Shown in pieces: positions 34,590-46,527 of a DNA stretch of 64,000 nucleotides (position 1 is its first letter; each line of letters opens with the position of its first letter). A model generated the notes under the pieces. It saw only the letters and a program-made list of their open reading frames with translations. It did not search any database and was not told the origin of the DNA. This DNA is from Owenia fusiformis (taxonomy: Eukaryota > Annelida > Polychaeta > Sabellida > Oweniidae): the NCBI GenBank assembly GCA_903813345.2, contig CAIIXF020000010.1, forward strand, positions 34,461,425 through 34,525,424, given 5' to 3'. The position numbers and the translations under genes were made by a program.

Positions 34590-35449
34590 AAGGGTCGTTA
34601 TTATCACAATACTAAATGACATTGCTCACTTTTTAAAGTTAGTTTCCATGCGTGTTACAAAAAATAATCTAAATAAATTAATATTGGATGGAGGGGGATA
34701 GGATGGAGGGGGGATAACGTGTATATAAGACATGATAAGACATGCTACTTGAATTTATTCTTAATGACTCCACATTTTCCCATTTTTTCATTCTCCAGAG
34801 ATATGTTATCCAGTTTCTTACTGGGGTTGGGGGGTACAGAGTTTAGTTTTTTCAAATACACGAGTTCTTTTGAATTTGTTCCATCGTAAAGACATATAAA
34901 TCCCCCCCCCCTCTCCATCCTATCCCAATACACCAAAACTGATGGAAATGTTTCCATGTTGTGTTATTGTGACAATAGTATTCAGTTGTAAACATCCGAT
35001 GTCCATTAAGCTTCATTTATATTGTTTATATACATTTTATAATTTCTAGACTACGGATTATGTGCTTCTGTACTATTTTAACCCCTTGAACACTAATTCT
35101 GATAAAATGTTTTCTTGTATTATTCTAGCTATTCAAACGATTGTATTCGGTAGTAAAAATTCAATGTTTTGTCGAAAAATGGGTACTTGCACATACTGTA
35201 TGCACGTATTCATATCCGTTATATGAGTAAAAAGCAGACACATAATTCATGTTTTTTATACTTAATTAACCTATTAACCTAATAGCAAAACCTATTGCAA
35301 AAGCTCACTGAATGGAACTTGTCTATGTTGCTTCTTTGAAAAGAAAATAATAAATAAATAGTATCCAGCATACGGGCTCACTCACTCACATTTGTCATGT
35401 CATAATATTATAACTTTTGACTTCAATTTTAAAAATGTTTTCAATAGAC
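34590..35449. other. No gene; short inverted GA/TC-rich pair
   Basis: 'ggatggagggggataggatg' near 34687 is partly inverted at 34900-34925. The rest is unremarkable. Confidence 0.45.
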
Positions 35450-36620
35450 TAGGTGCGAGTAGAAATAATCTTGATTCACGTCATTAAATATTCAAAATTC
35501 GGTCAAAGTGATGTCATCAACTTGTAAAAGTACATATAGAAATATGGTTTCGAAAATTGTTTATCACATTGAAAATTTTATTTTTTATAAAAATGTGATT
35601 TCTAGTTCGGGTTGATTCCCCATAGACCCTATGTTACAAAGTCACAAAAAGTGGAATATCTTTTCTTGTATTGGACAGATAACATTTTCTTTTGTTGTAC
35701 ATATTTTAATTTGCATAACTATTAGATACATAAGGGTACATTTGGGTCGACTTTTTATCTAGGTCAAAGGTCGAAGACTAGGTCAAATCTTACATTTTCA
35801 ACATTCTGTCATTAATCTTCGTCGTTGTTTAAGCGTCTTAATCTTTTCTCACCATGTACCTTAGAAAAAGCCAAATCTAGAGTGTGACATCAGATTTTTG
35901 ATTTATCTTACCGATTTTGATATATGGCGTCCGAGAAGTACGTCAAAACAAGAAGTTCTTCAAGTTAAGAAATAAGGGAACAATTTTCTCAGGAATTCGA
36001 ATCTGCGAAGCAAATTTCGAAAGTTATGGCATCTTAAAGTCACAAAAATCGCTATTTTGCTATCCCATGTAAAGTCAATGGGGATGAAAAATATTATGAA
36101 ATATCGTGATTCACACTGGATGCATCCAATATAATGAAAGCCCAAAACAGAAGCGGACCTCAAATCTATTTTCCTTTAAAATGTGGACACCAAAAGGCCT
36201 AGGTCAAAATCTAGGTCAAATTCATAGTTTTCCTTATTTTTAGGATTTTGGCACTACATTTTAATAATATTCCTCGATATTTGGTATAAAGATAGCAAAG
36301 AGTATGTTAATAGCGTTAGCCTTTTGCCGTCATAGAGTATGTTGAACAAATTTTGAGATATTGTGTCAGGAAAGTGAAATGGCGTCTCAAATATATGGTG
36401 ACAAAATACAACCTAGTACTAGTTTATCAAATATGACGTCGATAGATAACATAAAAAGAAGAGATTATTGTAGTAAAGCCATGGCTGGAGTGAGATGATT
36501 TTCAATCCATTTCACACAATTGGACTATACGCTAATTATAATTGATAAGCTTTATTATTAAACCCCAGATTAAAAATCTGGTGTCTATTGTTTTTGCCTG
36601 GGTATCTGGAGTCTTGAATT
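35450..36620. repeat. Mosaic of two dispersed repeats
   Basis: 35450-35745 is the direct relative of 3253-3551. From ~35745 to 36050, and again around 36560-36615, the sequence is the inverted relative of 29330-29930. The junction is at the 'ttgggtcgactttttatcta' stretch. The frames at 35960-36163 and 36585-36767 (-) are not supported. Confidence 0.6.
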
Positions 36621-37004
36621 GAACTTGTTCAATTTCACCAATCTAGTTTGAATAGAATTTCCTCGAAATGGTAAATTTAAAAAGGTCTTGAAATAAATTG
36701 AAATTTCAATCAACTTTATCATGTCACGAGCATCTTCCAAAATATTTGTGATATTTTGGTATAGCATATGGCCTACTTTTATAGTTAATGAGTGGTCCGT
36801 AGAATCGATTTAGCGTATCATCGCTTGTGTTCCCAAGGTAATTACGGTAAGTATTCATAAATATTAATATCCATATTTATCATTAATATTTTTGAGATCT
36901 TCGGAATATAGGTCAACAATATAGGTCAACAGAAAAATTCTCCGAATTCAACGTTTGAGGTGTCAAAATAATTGGAACTTTTCTAAGGATTATGAATCTT
37001 ACTA

Positions 37005-37594
37005 CAGGGTGGTCAAAAACGGCAACCCTGTATTTTCCTCATATCTTTGTCATTTGAGGAAATTACTCCTTGATATTTTACACACTTGTACATCATTATA
37101 TATCCTATCAGTTTGATATATCTCATGACCATCAGACTGGCTGTCTCAATGTTACAGCACTTTAAACAACATGCCCCTGGTGTGGCCATCATCACGCTTA
37201 TAGGCAAATCTGCACAAGTTGTCTATGACCCAACTGAACTGCAATCCTCAGTAGGTATGGCCTGAATGACAATCATGATCTCCTTCATGAGGTCTGTAAT
37301 TGTCTCGGGGTCTTTTTTGTACACTTTTTCTCTGGCATATTCGACACGTAGAAGTCAGGTATTAACATTTTGGACGACAGGTGTGGGTTTGCCCAAAGCG
37401 CAATATTGGCCTCTAGAGCTTAATTTTAAAAGTGATGTTATATTGTAACTATCAATATGATAGTCATGAAATATTGCAGTCTGGTAGGAAATTGAATGTT
37501 GTTCACATGTACCAAATATCAGAGAGTACTTTTCTACAATGACAAAGGTATAAGGAAAATAGCGACAGGGTTGCCGTTTTATTTGACCACCCTG
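37005..37594. mobile_element. 590-bp mariner-like MITE
   Basis: cagggtggtcaaaaacggca at the left matches the inverted right end, with a 3-base gap in an otherwise ~25-bp TIR ending in ccctg. TA precedes the left end; the right flank does not show it. Such 'cagggtg' ends are typical of Tc1/mariner-type elements. It is too short to be autonomous, and the two frames inside are incidental. Confidence 0.65.
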
Positions 37595-37654
37595 TTTGAC
37601 GTTTTGAAATCTCGAAAAATCGATATGATAATAAGTAAGGTCATGGGTTAAGTC

Positions 37655-37741
37655 AACTAACTCAGCTACCTACTCAGGGACTTACTCGGCTACTTACTCA
37701 GCTATCTACTCAACTTCTTACTCAGCTACTTACTCAGCTTA
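37655..37741 (+). repeat. 12-bp minisatellite
   Basis: Seven or so imperfect copies of 'ctacttactcag' in tandem. Confidence 0.85.
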
Positions 37742-39636
37742 AATCAGGAGTCTTAAATTGAACGCTCTTTAATTTACCATGGAGTTCAATTAACCAGGCA
37801 TTGTACACGGGGAAAGTCTACCCGCGTATATACAAGCTACCGCCGAGTAAAACACTCGTATACCGCCAGTCCAATGTTTGTTAAGGTACATCTCGTAGGA
37901 AAATGGACAATAAAGGTAATATAATGTCACTATCAATTCCTTGGATGGTTAGACTTGTTACTAAGACGTTCTAGCAGGCGGAATTGGCCTAGAATTATAG
38001 TTGAAATATATTTTTTATGTCCAAATAAAGAGATAAGTTAAACGTATAATGGTTTTTGATTTGTTTTTCTCATTCATACTCACTTTAATTGATAATGAGC
38101 CATACATAAGACATACTTGGGTCGGTAAATGGATGTGAATATGTATAATATATTAAGTGTCAAAACATTAGGTCAAAATAGCACTTTTGAACAGCAAAAT
38201 CTTCACTTAAACTTTGTCGTAAAAGATCCGATGTTATCGGACATCGGACCGACGAGTAATATTATAAAGATCCGAAAATATCTTTAGTAAAGGATCTCAG
38301 AATCCGAACATTACTTGAGTAAAATCCGTTAAGATCCGATTATATGGTCGAGTTTATGACGTGCTGATGATGAAATAATGTTAGGTATACTTTTGGGAGT
38401 TTTCGAACCTTGATTTAATTGCCTTTATTAGAAGGTTTACTCGTTATTAATACTATTGTAACATTTTGAGCCAGACTGACACAACAGAAATTAGGCTATT
38501 AACCCTGGAGGATAGGAATAGCGCAAAATTGCATTTAAATCAATTATTATCCATATGTATGTATTAAAATGAATATGTTTCAAGTTCCTAATCTCTACTG
38601 GTCGATCTTTTTTTTCATTTTAGTAGCCGTTCTACTGATGAGAGCGAATGAGCACAACGGGTCTTTTAACTTTGCACATTTTAGACCAATCAAAATGTAT
38701 AACTATTTTTCATATGTTTACCGTCTTGGTACAAAATTACACGTACCAAAATCATTGGATTTTGAGCATAGTCAGATAGAAGTGATGATATCATCAACAA
38801 TGAAAATTATGGTGATTCGAGTGAAAGCATGAATTCAATGTCTTAAAAAACCTCGCGGGAAACAGACGTTGAAGTATAGTGCTGCGGGAATTATATCATA
38901 TTAACAGGAATATTTGAGATATACTTCAACGGTTATTATATGATAATCCGAAAGCTTACGCACTACCTCATCGGGTTTTACTCACGGTACAATCGGAGTA
39001 CTCAGGTGGTAGCATCGGGTCCCTAGATACGTTAAGTAAACCAGGTCTCTAAATGGGTCTTTAAATGACTTACGGTTTATGTTGATCATAATAAACCTTT
39101 ACAGTTTTAAAAATTATATTAACCAGACATATAACCTTGACGTTGTCCTTTAAATAGCTAGGCGCTATTTGAATTATTGAAATCAGACAAGTATTTATTA
39201 ATCACTAGGGATTCCCAAATGCCCCCTCTCTTTGCGACTTCATGTTATAAAAAGGTTGCATACATTAGAGTTAAATACGTATATTTCTCTTTTGATATGT
39301 TCACAATAAACTTGTTATTAATTGTTTTAAAGCATCAAATGATCGCGAGTCATCTTTCAAGTAATATTTTTTAAGTATTTTTTTGTATCATGATAACATG
39401 TCTGTAGTTATCAAGTTCTTATAGTTATACTGGACATTTTCGTTTTGAAATACATCGAATCGCTATAATAGGGGGAGAACATTTTTTGGCGTATCTGTTT
39501 TTAATTTTTCAATGAAAAAAAACAAACAACATATATTTATTTATTTAATATTTATTTATTTATTTATTACAGTGTCACCCGTAATTATACATATAATGTT
39601 TTTTAGTCAAAAGATGGTACTACGTGTGATAGATGT
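37742..39636. other. No gene supported; small palindromes and TTTA tract
   Basis: At 38225-38345 the word gatccga and its relatives recur. 38845-38945 holds an imperfect palindrome around 'gttgaagtata'. 39533-39572 is a (TTTA)n microsatellite. The frame at 38569-38832 (+) starts with a hydrophobic run but has no other support. Confidence 0.45.
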
Positions 39637-40126
39637 TTACAAAATGAAATATAAATCAAATTCTTTTGATTTGGATTCTTTTCAAAAATCATCTAAAAGT
39701 GTGGGAAAATAGCATGTATCTGTATATCTTTGAATGAACTCTAAAGCATGAATTGGGAATGGCGATTTATCAATGGTAGCTCGTCAAAAACATGTTCCTC
39801 AGAGATATGTTATAATTTTCCCTTAACAAAAGTTGGCTCAATGTATGCTAACCCTTGATTTGGATTCCATTGAACAATTAAACAAGTGCAGTAAAATTTA
39901 AATGTATGATTTTGCTACCAGATTTCAATATCTTTTCAGTAAAAGATTCACCTAAAACTATTTCAACGTAGAAAATCAAATTGTTGCCAAACTTGTGGAG
40001 GGGTGTACATTGTATGTATGACAAATACAAAAAATGCTTTTTTGTGAGGTACACCGATGAAGGGGAAGATTTGTGGATACATAGAAAATCGAACCCCTGG
40101 TCACCATTTGCTGGCTACGCCACTGT
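39637..40126 (+). repeat. ~490-bp direct repeat, copy 2
   Basis: Partner of 34095-34589. It is highly similar, which suggests a recent duplication or two young copies of one element. It contains the 'gttgccaaacttgtggaggg' word related to the TIR at 31813-33692. Confidence 0.85.
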
Positions 40127-40359
40127 TATTGATATCTGAACGAGAAGATGTTATTATCTCAAAAGGAAAATGGTTATCTTGGTGTTTCTAGCTTTATTTA
40201 TTAAAAGTTTTTTTAAAAAAAACTTCTCTGATTCTTAATTCTAAATCATCCAGAGGTATATTGGCAAAAACAAGAACTATAAAGGCAGTGAAGTAGCCAG
40301 GAAAAAAGTGACGAGGCGAAAAATATCCAAAATGGCGGCTAATTAACTCAGTTAGAAAT

Positions 40360-42699
40360 CCGTAGTTAACTCATTCAATTTTGCATTTGAAAAGGGTATT
40401 CTTTCAATGAGCCAAAGGCAAGGTGTTATATTCCTTATACCGAAGGGAGAAAAAGATTCAGAATATTTAAAAAATTGGCGACCAATTACTTTGCTAAATA
40501 TTGATTATAAAATTGCATCCAAATCAATAGCACAGAGAATAAATGCTGTTCTAGGTAAAATTATTGGATCGGATCAAACTGCTTTTATTGAAGGGAGGTT
40601 TATCGGAGAAAATATTCGCTATGTCGAGGATCTTTTGGAATACACCAAGAAGAGGGGTATACATGGAATCGTTTGTATTGTGGATTTTCTCAAAGCCTAC
40701 GACAGTGTCGAGTTTGATTATATTGAGCATGTACTAAGGGTGTTTAATTTCGGAGATGACCTGATCCGATGGGTTAAGATGTTTAATAATGATATTAAAA
40801 GTTGCGTCCTTAACAACAACGTGTCGACTGGCTGGTTTAGTGTTAAACGCTCATGCAGGCAGGGGGACCCGATCAGTTGCTTGAATTTTTTACTTGTTAT
40901 AGAGATGCTAGCCTTAAAAATTAGACAAGACAATGGTATACAGGGAGTTGACATTGGCGAGGCAAGTCAAAAACTAGCGATTTTTGCAGATGATACCACG
41001 TTGACTCTTAAGGACGTAACGTCATTACAAAAAGCATTGGACATCTTTGAAGATTTCAGACTAATATCAGGTTTATGTATTAATAGAGAAAAAACAGAGT
41101 GTATGTATATTGGAAGTGATCGTCATAATAATGAAATAAACCTTTTTGGTCTGAAATGGGTAAAGATACCAAGTAGACTTTTAGGGATAAAAATATCATA
41201 TGACACAAATGCAAATAACACGGATAATTTTGAGAGAAAGTTAAATATGCTTGAAAAGGTTCTTATATTGTGGTCAAAGCGAGATCTTACTTTTTATGGA
41301 AAGGTACTCATAATTAAGTCCCAGGCAGTGTCGAAGCTAATATACTCGATGACAATGACCAATACGCCTGATGATATCTTGACGAAGGCTCAACGACTAG
41401 TCTATTCTTTTTCATGGGGAGGAAAGGGTGAGAAAATTAAGCGAAATACTTTAATAGGGGATTTTGAGGATGGGGGTCTAAGAATGATTAGTATGTTCAC
41501 AATGAAGAAAGCCTTGAAATTAATGTGGTTAAGACGTTTACTTGACACACGAACTAGTCACTGGAAGCTTATTCCTCAAGTTTATTTCAAGCGTCTTGGA
41601 GGACTGAGTTTTTTGTTGCAGTGTAATTATGATATTAAAACACTGGCACACGGTGTTCCTACCTTTTATATGAATTTGCTTCGAAACTATTCAGAATTAA
41701 GAAATAGGTCGCCGCCTAGAACCAGTTCAGGGGTTAAAGGTGAAATAATTTGGAATAACAAATCAATTCTAATTAATGATAAGGAGGTGATGTACAAACA
41801 TGTCATGGAAAAGGGGGTCATTTATATTAATGACCTTCTTAACGAGAATGGGGCTTTTTTACAGTACAATGAGTTTAAGACTAAGTATAATATTAATATC
41901 AACTTTCTTGAGTATTTTTCAATTATATCGGCTATACCAAATGATTGGAAATTTCTATTGAAATCAGATTTAAGTTCGACCTTTGAACCCAGCATACAGG
42001 AAGAACTCGTGTATTTGAAACTTGGTGAAAAACAGGTGACAATCTCTAGTATAACGGTTAAATCAATTCAAACAATATTAAATGGAAACAAGTTCTTGGA
42101 ACCGTTATATAAAGACAAACATGATCGTGAATTAAAGAGAACCGATTATTTTAAAATGCCTTATATGTGTACGAAACAGAATAAAACGCGACAACTTCAG
42201 TTTAAAATACTTCATGGTATCTGCACTACAAATGCCTTTTTAGCGCAGATAGGCATTAAAAATGACTGTAAATGTAACTATTGTGCCTTTCGAGATACGT
42301 TAAAACACAAATTCTGGGAGTGCAAAAGAATTCAAATATTTCTGGAAGCAATCAAAGGGAATTTAAAGCGTTTATTTAAAGTTGATTTCGATTTTAACGC
42401 CCATGACATGGTTTTTGGAAGGCAAGCTAATAAGAAAAATATCTTACCAAATAGACTTACCCTTGCAATTAAGTACTATATTTTTATTAAAGAGTTCGAC
42501 GAAGTGAATCCCAATTTGTATGAGGCGCAATTTGAAAAAAATATGTTTTATTATGTACCTGAACTTAAAAGTATGACTGTTGCAAATGTCTGAATGAATG
42601 GAGGTGGTGTGAAAAATATCTGAACTGTTCTAATTATTGTACTTGTACTGTTTGAATAGAGAAAAAAAAATTTAAAAAAAAAATAAAAAATAAAAAAAA
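40360..42699 (+). mobile_element. 5'-truncated L1/Tx1-like LINE insertion
   Basis: A reverse transcriptase ORF is followed by a short 3' UTR and an A-rich tail (about 42661-42699). It is bracketed by the 15-bp direct repeat aactcagttagaaat at 40345-40359 and 42700-42714. This is the standard mark of target-primed insertion with 5' truncation. The open frame and exact target duplication indicate a young insertion. The target was one arm of a palindrome. Confidence 0.92.
40362..42593 (+). CDS. LINE ORF2 fragment: reverse transcriptase to C-terminal zinc motif
   Basis: The frame is already open at the truncation point (reading VVNSFNFAFEKG before the Met at 40407), so that Met is internal and not the native start. 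Numbered from it, GVIFLIPKG..NWRPITLLN (6-31) is the conserved RT entry region. VDFLKAYDS (92-100) holds the first catalytic Asp, RQGDPIS is at 151-157, and FADD at 193-196 holds the catalytic pair. Near the end C621-x-C623-x2-C626 with H634 and C639 forms the C-terminal Cys/His motif usual in L1/Tx1 elements. The N-terminal endonuclease and ORF1 are missing. In life the protein makes cDNA from its own RNA at a nicked target. There is no internal stop over 740 codons. This copy cannot move by itself because the endonuclease is absent. Confidence 0.93.
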   Translation, partial: VVNSFNFAFEKGILSMSQRQGVIFLIPKGEKDSEYLKNWRPITLLNIDYKIASKSIAQRINAVLGKIIGSDQTAFIEGRFIGENIRYVEDLLEYTKKRGIHGIVCIVDFLKAYDSVEFDYIEHVLRVFNFGDDLIRWVKMFNNDIKSCVLNNNVSTGWFSVKRSCRQGDPISCLNFLLVIEMLALKIRQDNGIQGVDIGEASQKLAIFADDTTLTLKDVTSLQKALDIFEDFRLISGLCINREKTECMYIGSDRHNNEINLFGLKWVKIPSRLLGIKISYDTNANNTDNFERKLNMLEKVLILWSKRDLTFYGKVLIIKSQAVSKLIYSMTMTNTPDDILTKAQRLVYSFSWGGKGEKIKRNTLIGDFEDGGLRMISMFTMKKALKLMWLRRLLDTRTSHWKLIPQVYFKRLGGLSFLLQCNYDIKTLAHGVPTFYMNLLRNYSELRNRSPPRTSSGVKGEIIWNNKSILINDKEVMYKHVMEKGVIYINDLLNENGAFLQYNEFKTKYNININFLEYFSIISAIPNDWKFLLKSDLSSTFEPSIQEELVYLKLGEKQVTISSITVKSIQTILNGNKFLEPLYKDKHDRELKRTDYFKMPYMCTKQNKTRQLQFKILHGICTTNAFLAQIGIKNDCKCNYCAFRDTLKHKFWECKRIQIFLEAIKGNLKRLFKVDFDFNAHDMVFGRQANKKNILPNRLTLAIKYYIFIKEFDEVNPNLYEAQFEKNMFYYVPELKSMTVANV

Positions 42700-42744
42700 A
42701 ACTCAGTTAGAAATATGAATCTAGATTCATATTTCTGACTGAGT
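42700..42744. repeat. Perfect palindrome at the LINE target
   Basis: actcagttagaaatatgaat, then ctag, then its inverted continuation. The left part is the LINE's target duplication, so the LINE inserted into one arm of a pre-existing palindrome. More distant inverted similarity (about 40285-40330 against 42850-42890) suggests that palindrome was the centre of a ~250-bp MITE. Confidence 0.75.
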
Positions 42745-43579
42745 TAAAACACCATGAAATACGATATAATAAAATAAATTTAATAGTTGTTTTGCTCTCC
42801 AATAAAACGGAGGAAATTAAGATAAAAAATGTATAACATAAAAAGCGACGAGACAGGCGCCTCGTCTGCCTCATCCTAGCTACGCTAGAGGCCCTAGAGA
42901 CAGGTATTCAAAACTACTAAAAAGCCACAATCAGTGAATATATAAGCACAAGTGCCAAAGGGAAAGGACCAAAAGTTGTAATGGAACTTGGCAAGAAAAA
43001 GCAAATTCTAAGTGCATACCAGTCAAGAAAAGAAAAACAGACCCCATATAGCCCAAAACCATGATCTAACGTGAAAAGAAACAATGTCTAATACCCCCTT
43101 TCAAGAACCAATATCACAATCCAAGACCAGAAGACCAAGGGACATTTCATTCATACTATAAAGTCATTACAATACATGTTGAAGAAAAAAAATCAGAAAT
43201 TGATGGTCAATGCTCATAACCTCAAAAGATACAAGTACTCATACAAGAGCCATGTATTTACGCGCAAATGAGCCAAAAACATGCCAACCAAGGGTCGAGC
43301 AGTATCAAATGACACCACCTGACCTATCACAAACAAGGTCGTACATTATTCAACTTGTGGATACATGCAACTTAGCATGCGTTCCTGATTCAAAACGTAC
43401 TTCTCCCATGAAGTGTAACCTTATCTTAGATACTGCTAGCTAAACTAGATAACGACAACTCCGCGGAGTAGCAAATCCCAACGAACAAAATATCAATTAC
43501 CGAATTCCAATCAATTATACTCATTACTTTGGTTAAAATTGAAAAATTTAGATTTTAGAATTGTGAATTCCTGCAAAGC
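42745..43579. other. No recognisable gene
   Basis: Includes the inverted end 'ctcatcctagctacgctaga' of the presumed target MITE near 42870. The frame at 43210-43443 (+) shows no family likeness. Confidence 0.45.
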
Positions 43580-43800
43580 AGCCATTTTGAATTTTCTGAG
43601 GTACAAATCCGAAAAATAATACCATAATTGTGATCTACTCCAAAATTCCTTCAATTTGAGTCATACTTTGAAGGGATCGAACAATTATTGCGAAATCGTA
43701 CATTAGACGACCATTTTGAATTTTACGAGGCTCGAATCAGAAAAAAGGATACAATATCTGCAATCTACTCTTAATTGCCTTTCATTTGAGTATAATAAAG
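43580..43800 (+). repeat. Two diverged tandem ~130-bp units
   Basis: 'accattttgaattttacgag'-type sequence followed by 'atctactc' and 'catttgagt' occurs twice, at about 43580-43675 and 43708-43795. Confidence 0.6.
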
Positions 43801-43959
43801 CTATACTTCAGACCCAGCAAACAGTGACGTCCATGTCACGTCACTCATATGTCGTATATAAGTTCACTGAAGACGTTGTATATTTCCGTTATATAAACGT
43901 CAAAGCAACGTAAAATTGTGACATTCAGCAAAACGTCGGTGGATGGTTAAAAAATTACA

Positions 43960-45080
43960 TTGTAGTAATGTGTTCGTAAAGTTCGTAATTTGTGCTGGTG
44001 TGAAAAACGTAACAGGGACGTTGAATTTTTACCAATTTGGTTCATTTGCGACGTAATATACACGGTAACATTTAACGTTGTCGTAACGTGTTTTAAATGT
44101 GTAAAATATTTGTAAGTGTAGGAAACATTACAAAGACGTTGCAGTTCTCACCAAATTGGTTCATTTGCTGCGTAATATACACGGTAACATTTAACGTTGT
44201 CGTAACGTGTTTTAAATGTGTAAAATATTTGTAAGTGTAGGAAACATTACAAAGACGTTGCAGTTCTCACCAAATTGGTTCATTTGCTACGTAATATAAA
44301 CGGTAAAATCTGACGTTGTAGTAACGTGTTTTAAATGTGAAAGATATTAGTCAGTGTAGAAAACGTTACAAAGACGTTGTGTTCTCACCAAATTTGGTAC
44401 ATTTGCTACGTAATGCAAACGGTAAAATTTGACGTTGTCGTAACGTGTTTTAAAAGTGAAAGATATTTGTAAGTGTAGAAAACGTCACAAAGTCGTTGTG
44501 TTCTCACCAAAGTTTCATTTGCAACGTAGTGAAAACGGCTAATTGTAACGTTGTCTAAACATGGTTTGAATGTGAAAAATATTTGTTATTGTAAAACACG
44601 TTACAAAGACGTCATTTTCTCACCAAATTGGTACATTTGCTACGTTATGTAAACGGTAAAATTTAACGTTGTCGTAACGTGTTTTAAATGTGAAAGATAT
44701 TTGCAAATTGGTTCATTTGCAACGTAGTGAAAACGGTTAATTGTAACGTTGTCAAAACATGGTTTGAGTGTGAAAAATATGTGTAAGTGTAAAACACGTT
44801 ACAAAGACGTCATGTGCTCACCAAAATTGTTCATTTTCAACGTAGTACAAACGGTTAATTTCAACGTTGTCGAAACGTGGTCTAAATGTAAAAAATAATC
44901 ATAAGTGCAGAAAACGTTACAAAGACGTTGTGTTCTCACCAGAAATTGATTTATTTGGAACGTTGTCGAAACGTTTAATTTTGACGTTGACGAAAGGTGT
45001 TTTAAATGTGAAAGATATTTGTAAGTGTAGAAAACGTGACAAAGACGTTGTGGTCTCGACGAATTCGTTTAATTTGTGAC
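43960..45080 (+). repeat. Satellite array A, ~119-bp unit
   Basis: About nine to ten tandem copies. Each contains 'ctcaccaaattggttcattt', 'aacgttgtcgtaacgtg' and 'acgttacaaagacgtt'. Two neighbouring copies (about 44045-44280) are almost identical and others are more diverged; one copy near 44700 has a deletion. ACGT occurs every 15-25 bp. Open frames at its edges are by-products. Confidence 0.92.
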
Positions 45081-45984
45081 GTGAAGTAAATGTTAAATAT
45101 ATAATACATTATACAGGTATGCCTCGAGTTGTGGTAACTTTAAATACTAATCGGTATTGGCACAGGAATGTGTTGGCTCACACAGATGAACTTAACGATG
45201 TGAGAGTGGAAATATGGATGTAGATAAAACGTTTCTCCGACGTTGTTATTTTGCCGTGGATTATTGCAGACGTTTCGACTGTCAAAAGTTTGACGTTCTG
45301 TACGTCTAGAGTCGTGAAAAATTAACGTACAACAGTGGTAACAACACTTTGGATCACGTAACTGTTGTATTATCTATCTGATTTGATTCTATTACTACAT
45401 GTATTCTAGCAATTGATTGTGTTATTTCGTGATACCATGCATTTTATTTCGTGATAGATGGTAAGCGCCAGTGAGAATAGCGCCATTTTGTTTGAACTTC
45501 AACGGACAATATATTAATATATTTAGACATAAAACCATTATACATCTTAGTTTATTGTCTTTATATGAAACAGAACACAGTGTCAGATATATTCCATATG
45601 TAGATCAGTCCAAACTGCTAAACAACGACGGTTGGAGCCGATGTCGATGGTTTTATTGGATATTTCGAAAAGAAGTTGACATTTTTTTAGAGAGAAAACA
45701 GCTTTATAGCACAGTCAGAGAGAATGTTTCTGGCGAAAGGAGATTCTGGGATTTCAATTTCTTGAAGTTGGGAAACCGGAATGGCTTACCTTTTTTAATT
45801 CCCGAATCTCTCCGAAATTAGCTCATCTTGGTGACTGTAAATTGCACAGCTGTATTTAATGGAGTCTTGTCATATTCAATCAGCCTCAATTTTAAAGTGT
45901 ATATTTTATTTTAACGTGATTTCATCGTTTTTTGTCGACTGGTAAGCATCCGCGGGGCAAATGGCAAGATGGATGACTTTTGAC
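45081..45984 (+). other. Array A flank with a 117-codon open frame
   Basis: The frame open at 45471-45821 (no ATG at its left end) ends ..PFLIPESLRN. Its composition is protein-like, with Trp, Arg and acidic residues, and it follows a 'gatggtaagc' donor-like site. No family was recognised and chance cannot be excluded. ACGT words persist at 45220-45310. Confidence 0.3.
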
Positions 45985-46140
45985 CTGACCTTGACCGATG
46001 GCGGTGACGTCATCAATTTTATCTCGACGTTGATTGGTTAAATGATGATTGTTTGGGAAATTTGAATTTAGTTCTCGTAACCTCCCGTGACCTCCCGAAT
46101 AGGTCACGTGACCTTGTGCCAGAAGTCCGACTTTTTGGTC
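45985..46140 (+). promoter_or_regulatory. Candidate RNA polymerase II promoter region
   Basis: A locally CpG-richer stretch contains a CRE palindrome tgacgtca (46005-46012), an inverted CCAAT box (attggt, 46032-46037) and an E-box palindrome ggtcacgtgacc (46102-46113). It is followed by exon-like segments on the same strand. The motifs are seen; promoter activity is inference. The surrounding enrichment for ACGT words makes single motifs less telling. Confidence 0.35.
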
Positions 46141-46463
46141 AGTCGACCTGTTCAAAGTACATTTAGTAATAGGCTAATTATCGCTTTTCAGAGCAATTTA
46201 GGAAACAATATTTTCTATCTTCGTCGATTACAAAGCATGTAAGGTACGTAATTTTATATGAACAACTGAGTCAATATGGATAAATAGCCCAACGAGAGTC
46301 GGCGGTCTTGAAAAATACTTGGATCTGGATGCCAGTCCTGTTATTGATATCATTCCCGTTCGAAGAACGTATTAGATGTCTGTGTTTTATAGGCCCAGGG
46401 TAGGCTAATCGTAAATATCCCATATCAGCAACACACACGACGTGAGAACTATTTCACATCAGG

Positions 46464-46527
46464 ATGGCGAATCTGTTTGTTCCCCACATATATGGGAGTA
46501 GAGTCATTAGACTCCACGAAACCACAG
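46464..46527 (+). other. Candidate exon 1 with a small ORF start
   Basis: atcaggATGG has a fair Kozak context and opens 21 codons (MANLFVPHIYGSRVIRL..) up to ACAG-gtgatg. Spliced to the candidate exon at 47343, the frame would end after ~35 codons. Either this is a small protein or the transcript is non-coding. Confidence 0.3.

Noticed and set aside
34360-34701. 113-codon plus-strand frame
   Set aside because: It crosses the direct repeat border at 34589, and the near-identical copy at 39637-40126 does not preserve the frame.
37655-37741. CRISPR-like array
   Set aside because: It is a contiguous 12-bp minisatellite without unique spacers, in animal DNA.
38569-38832. 87-codon frame with a hydrophobic N-terminus
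   Set aside because: The rest has no domain, and the hydrophobic run is expected from T-rich sequence.
43210-43443. 77-codon plus-strand frame
   Set aside because: No motif, leader, splice context or relative; length is compatible with chance.
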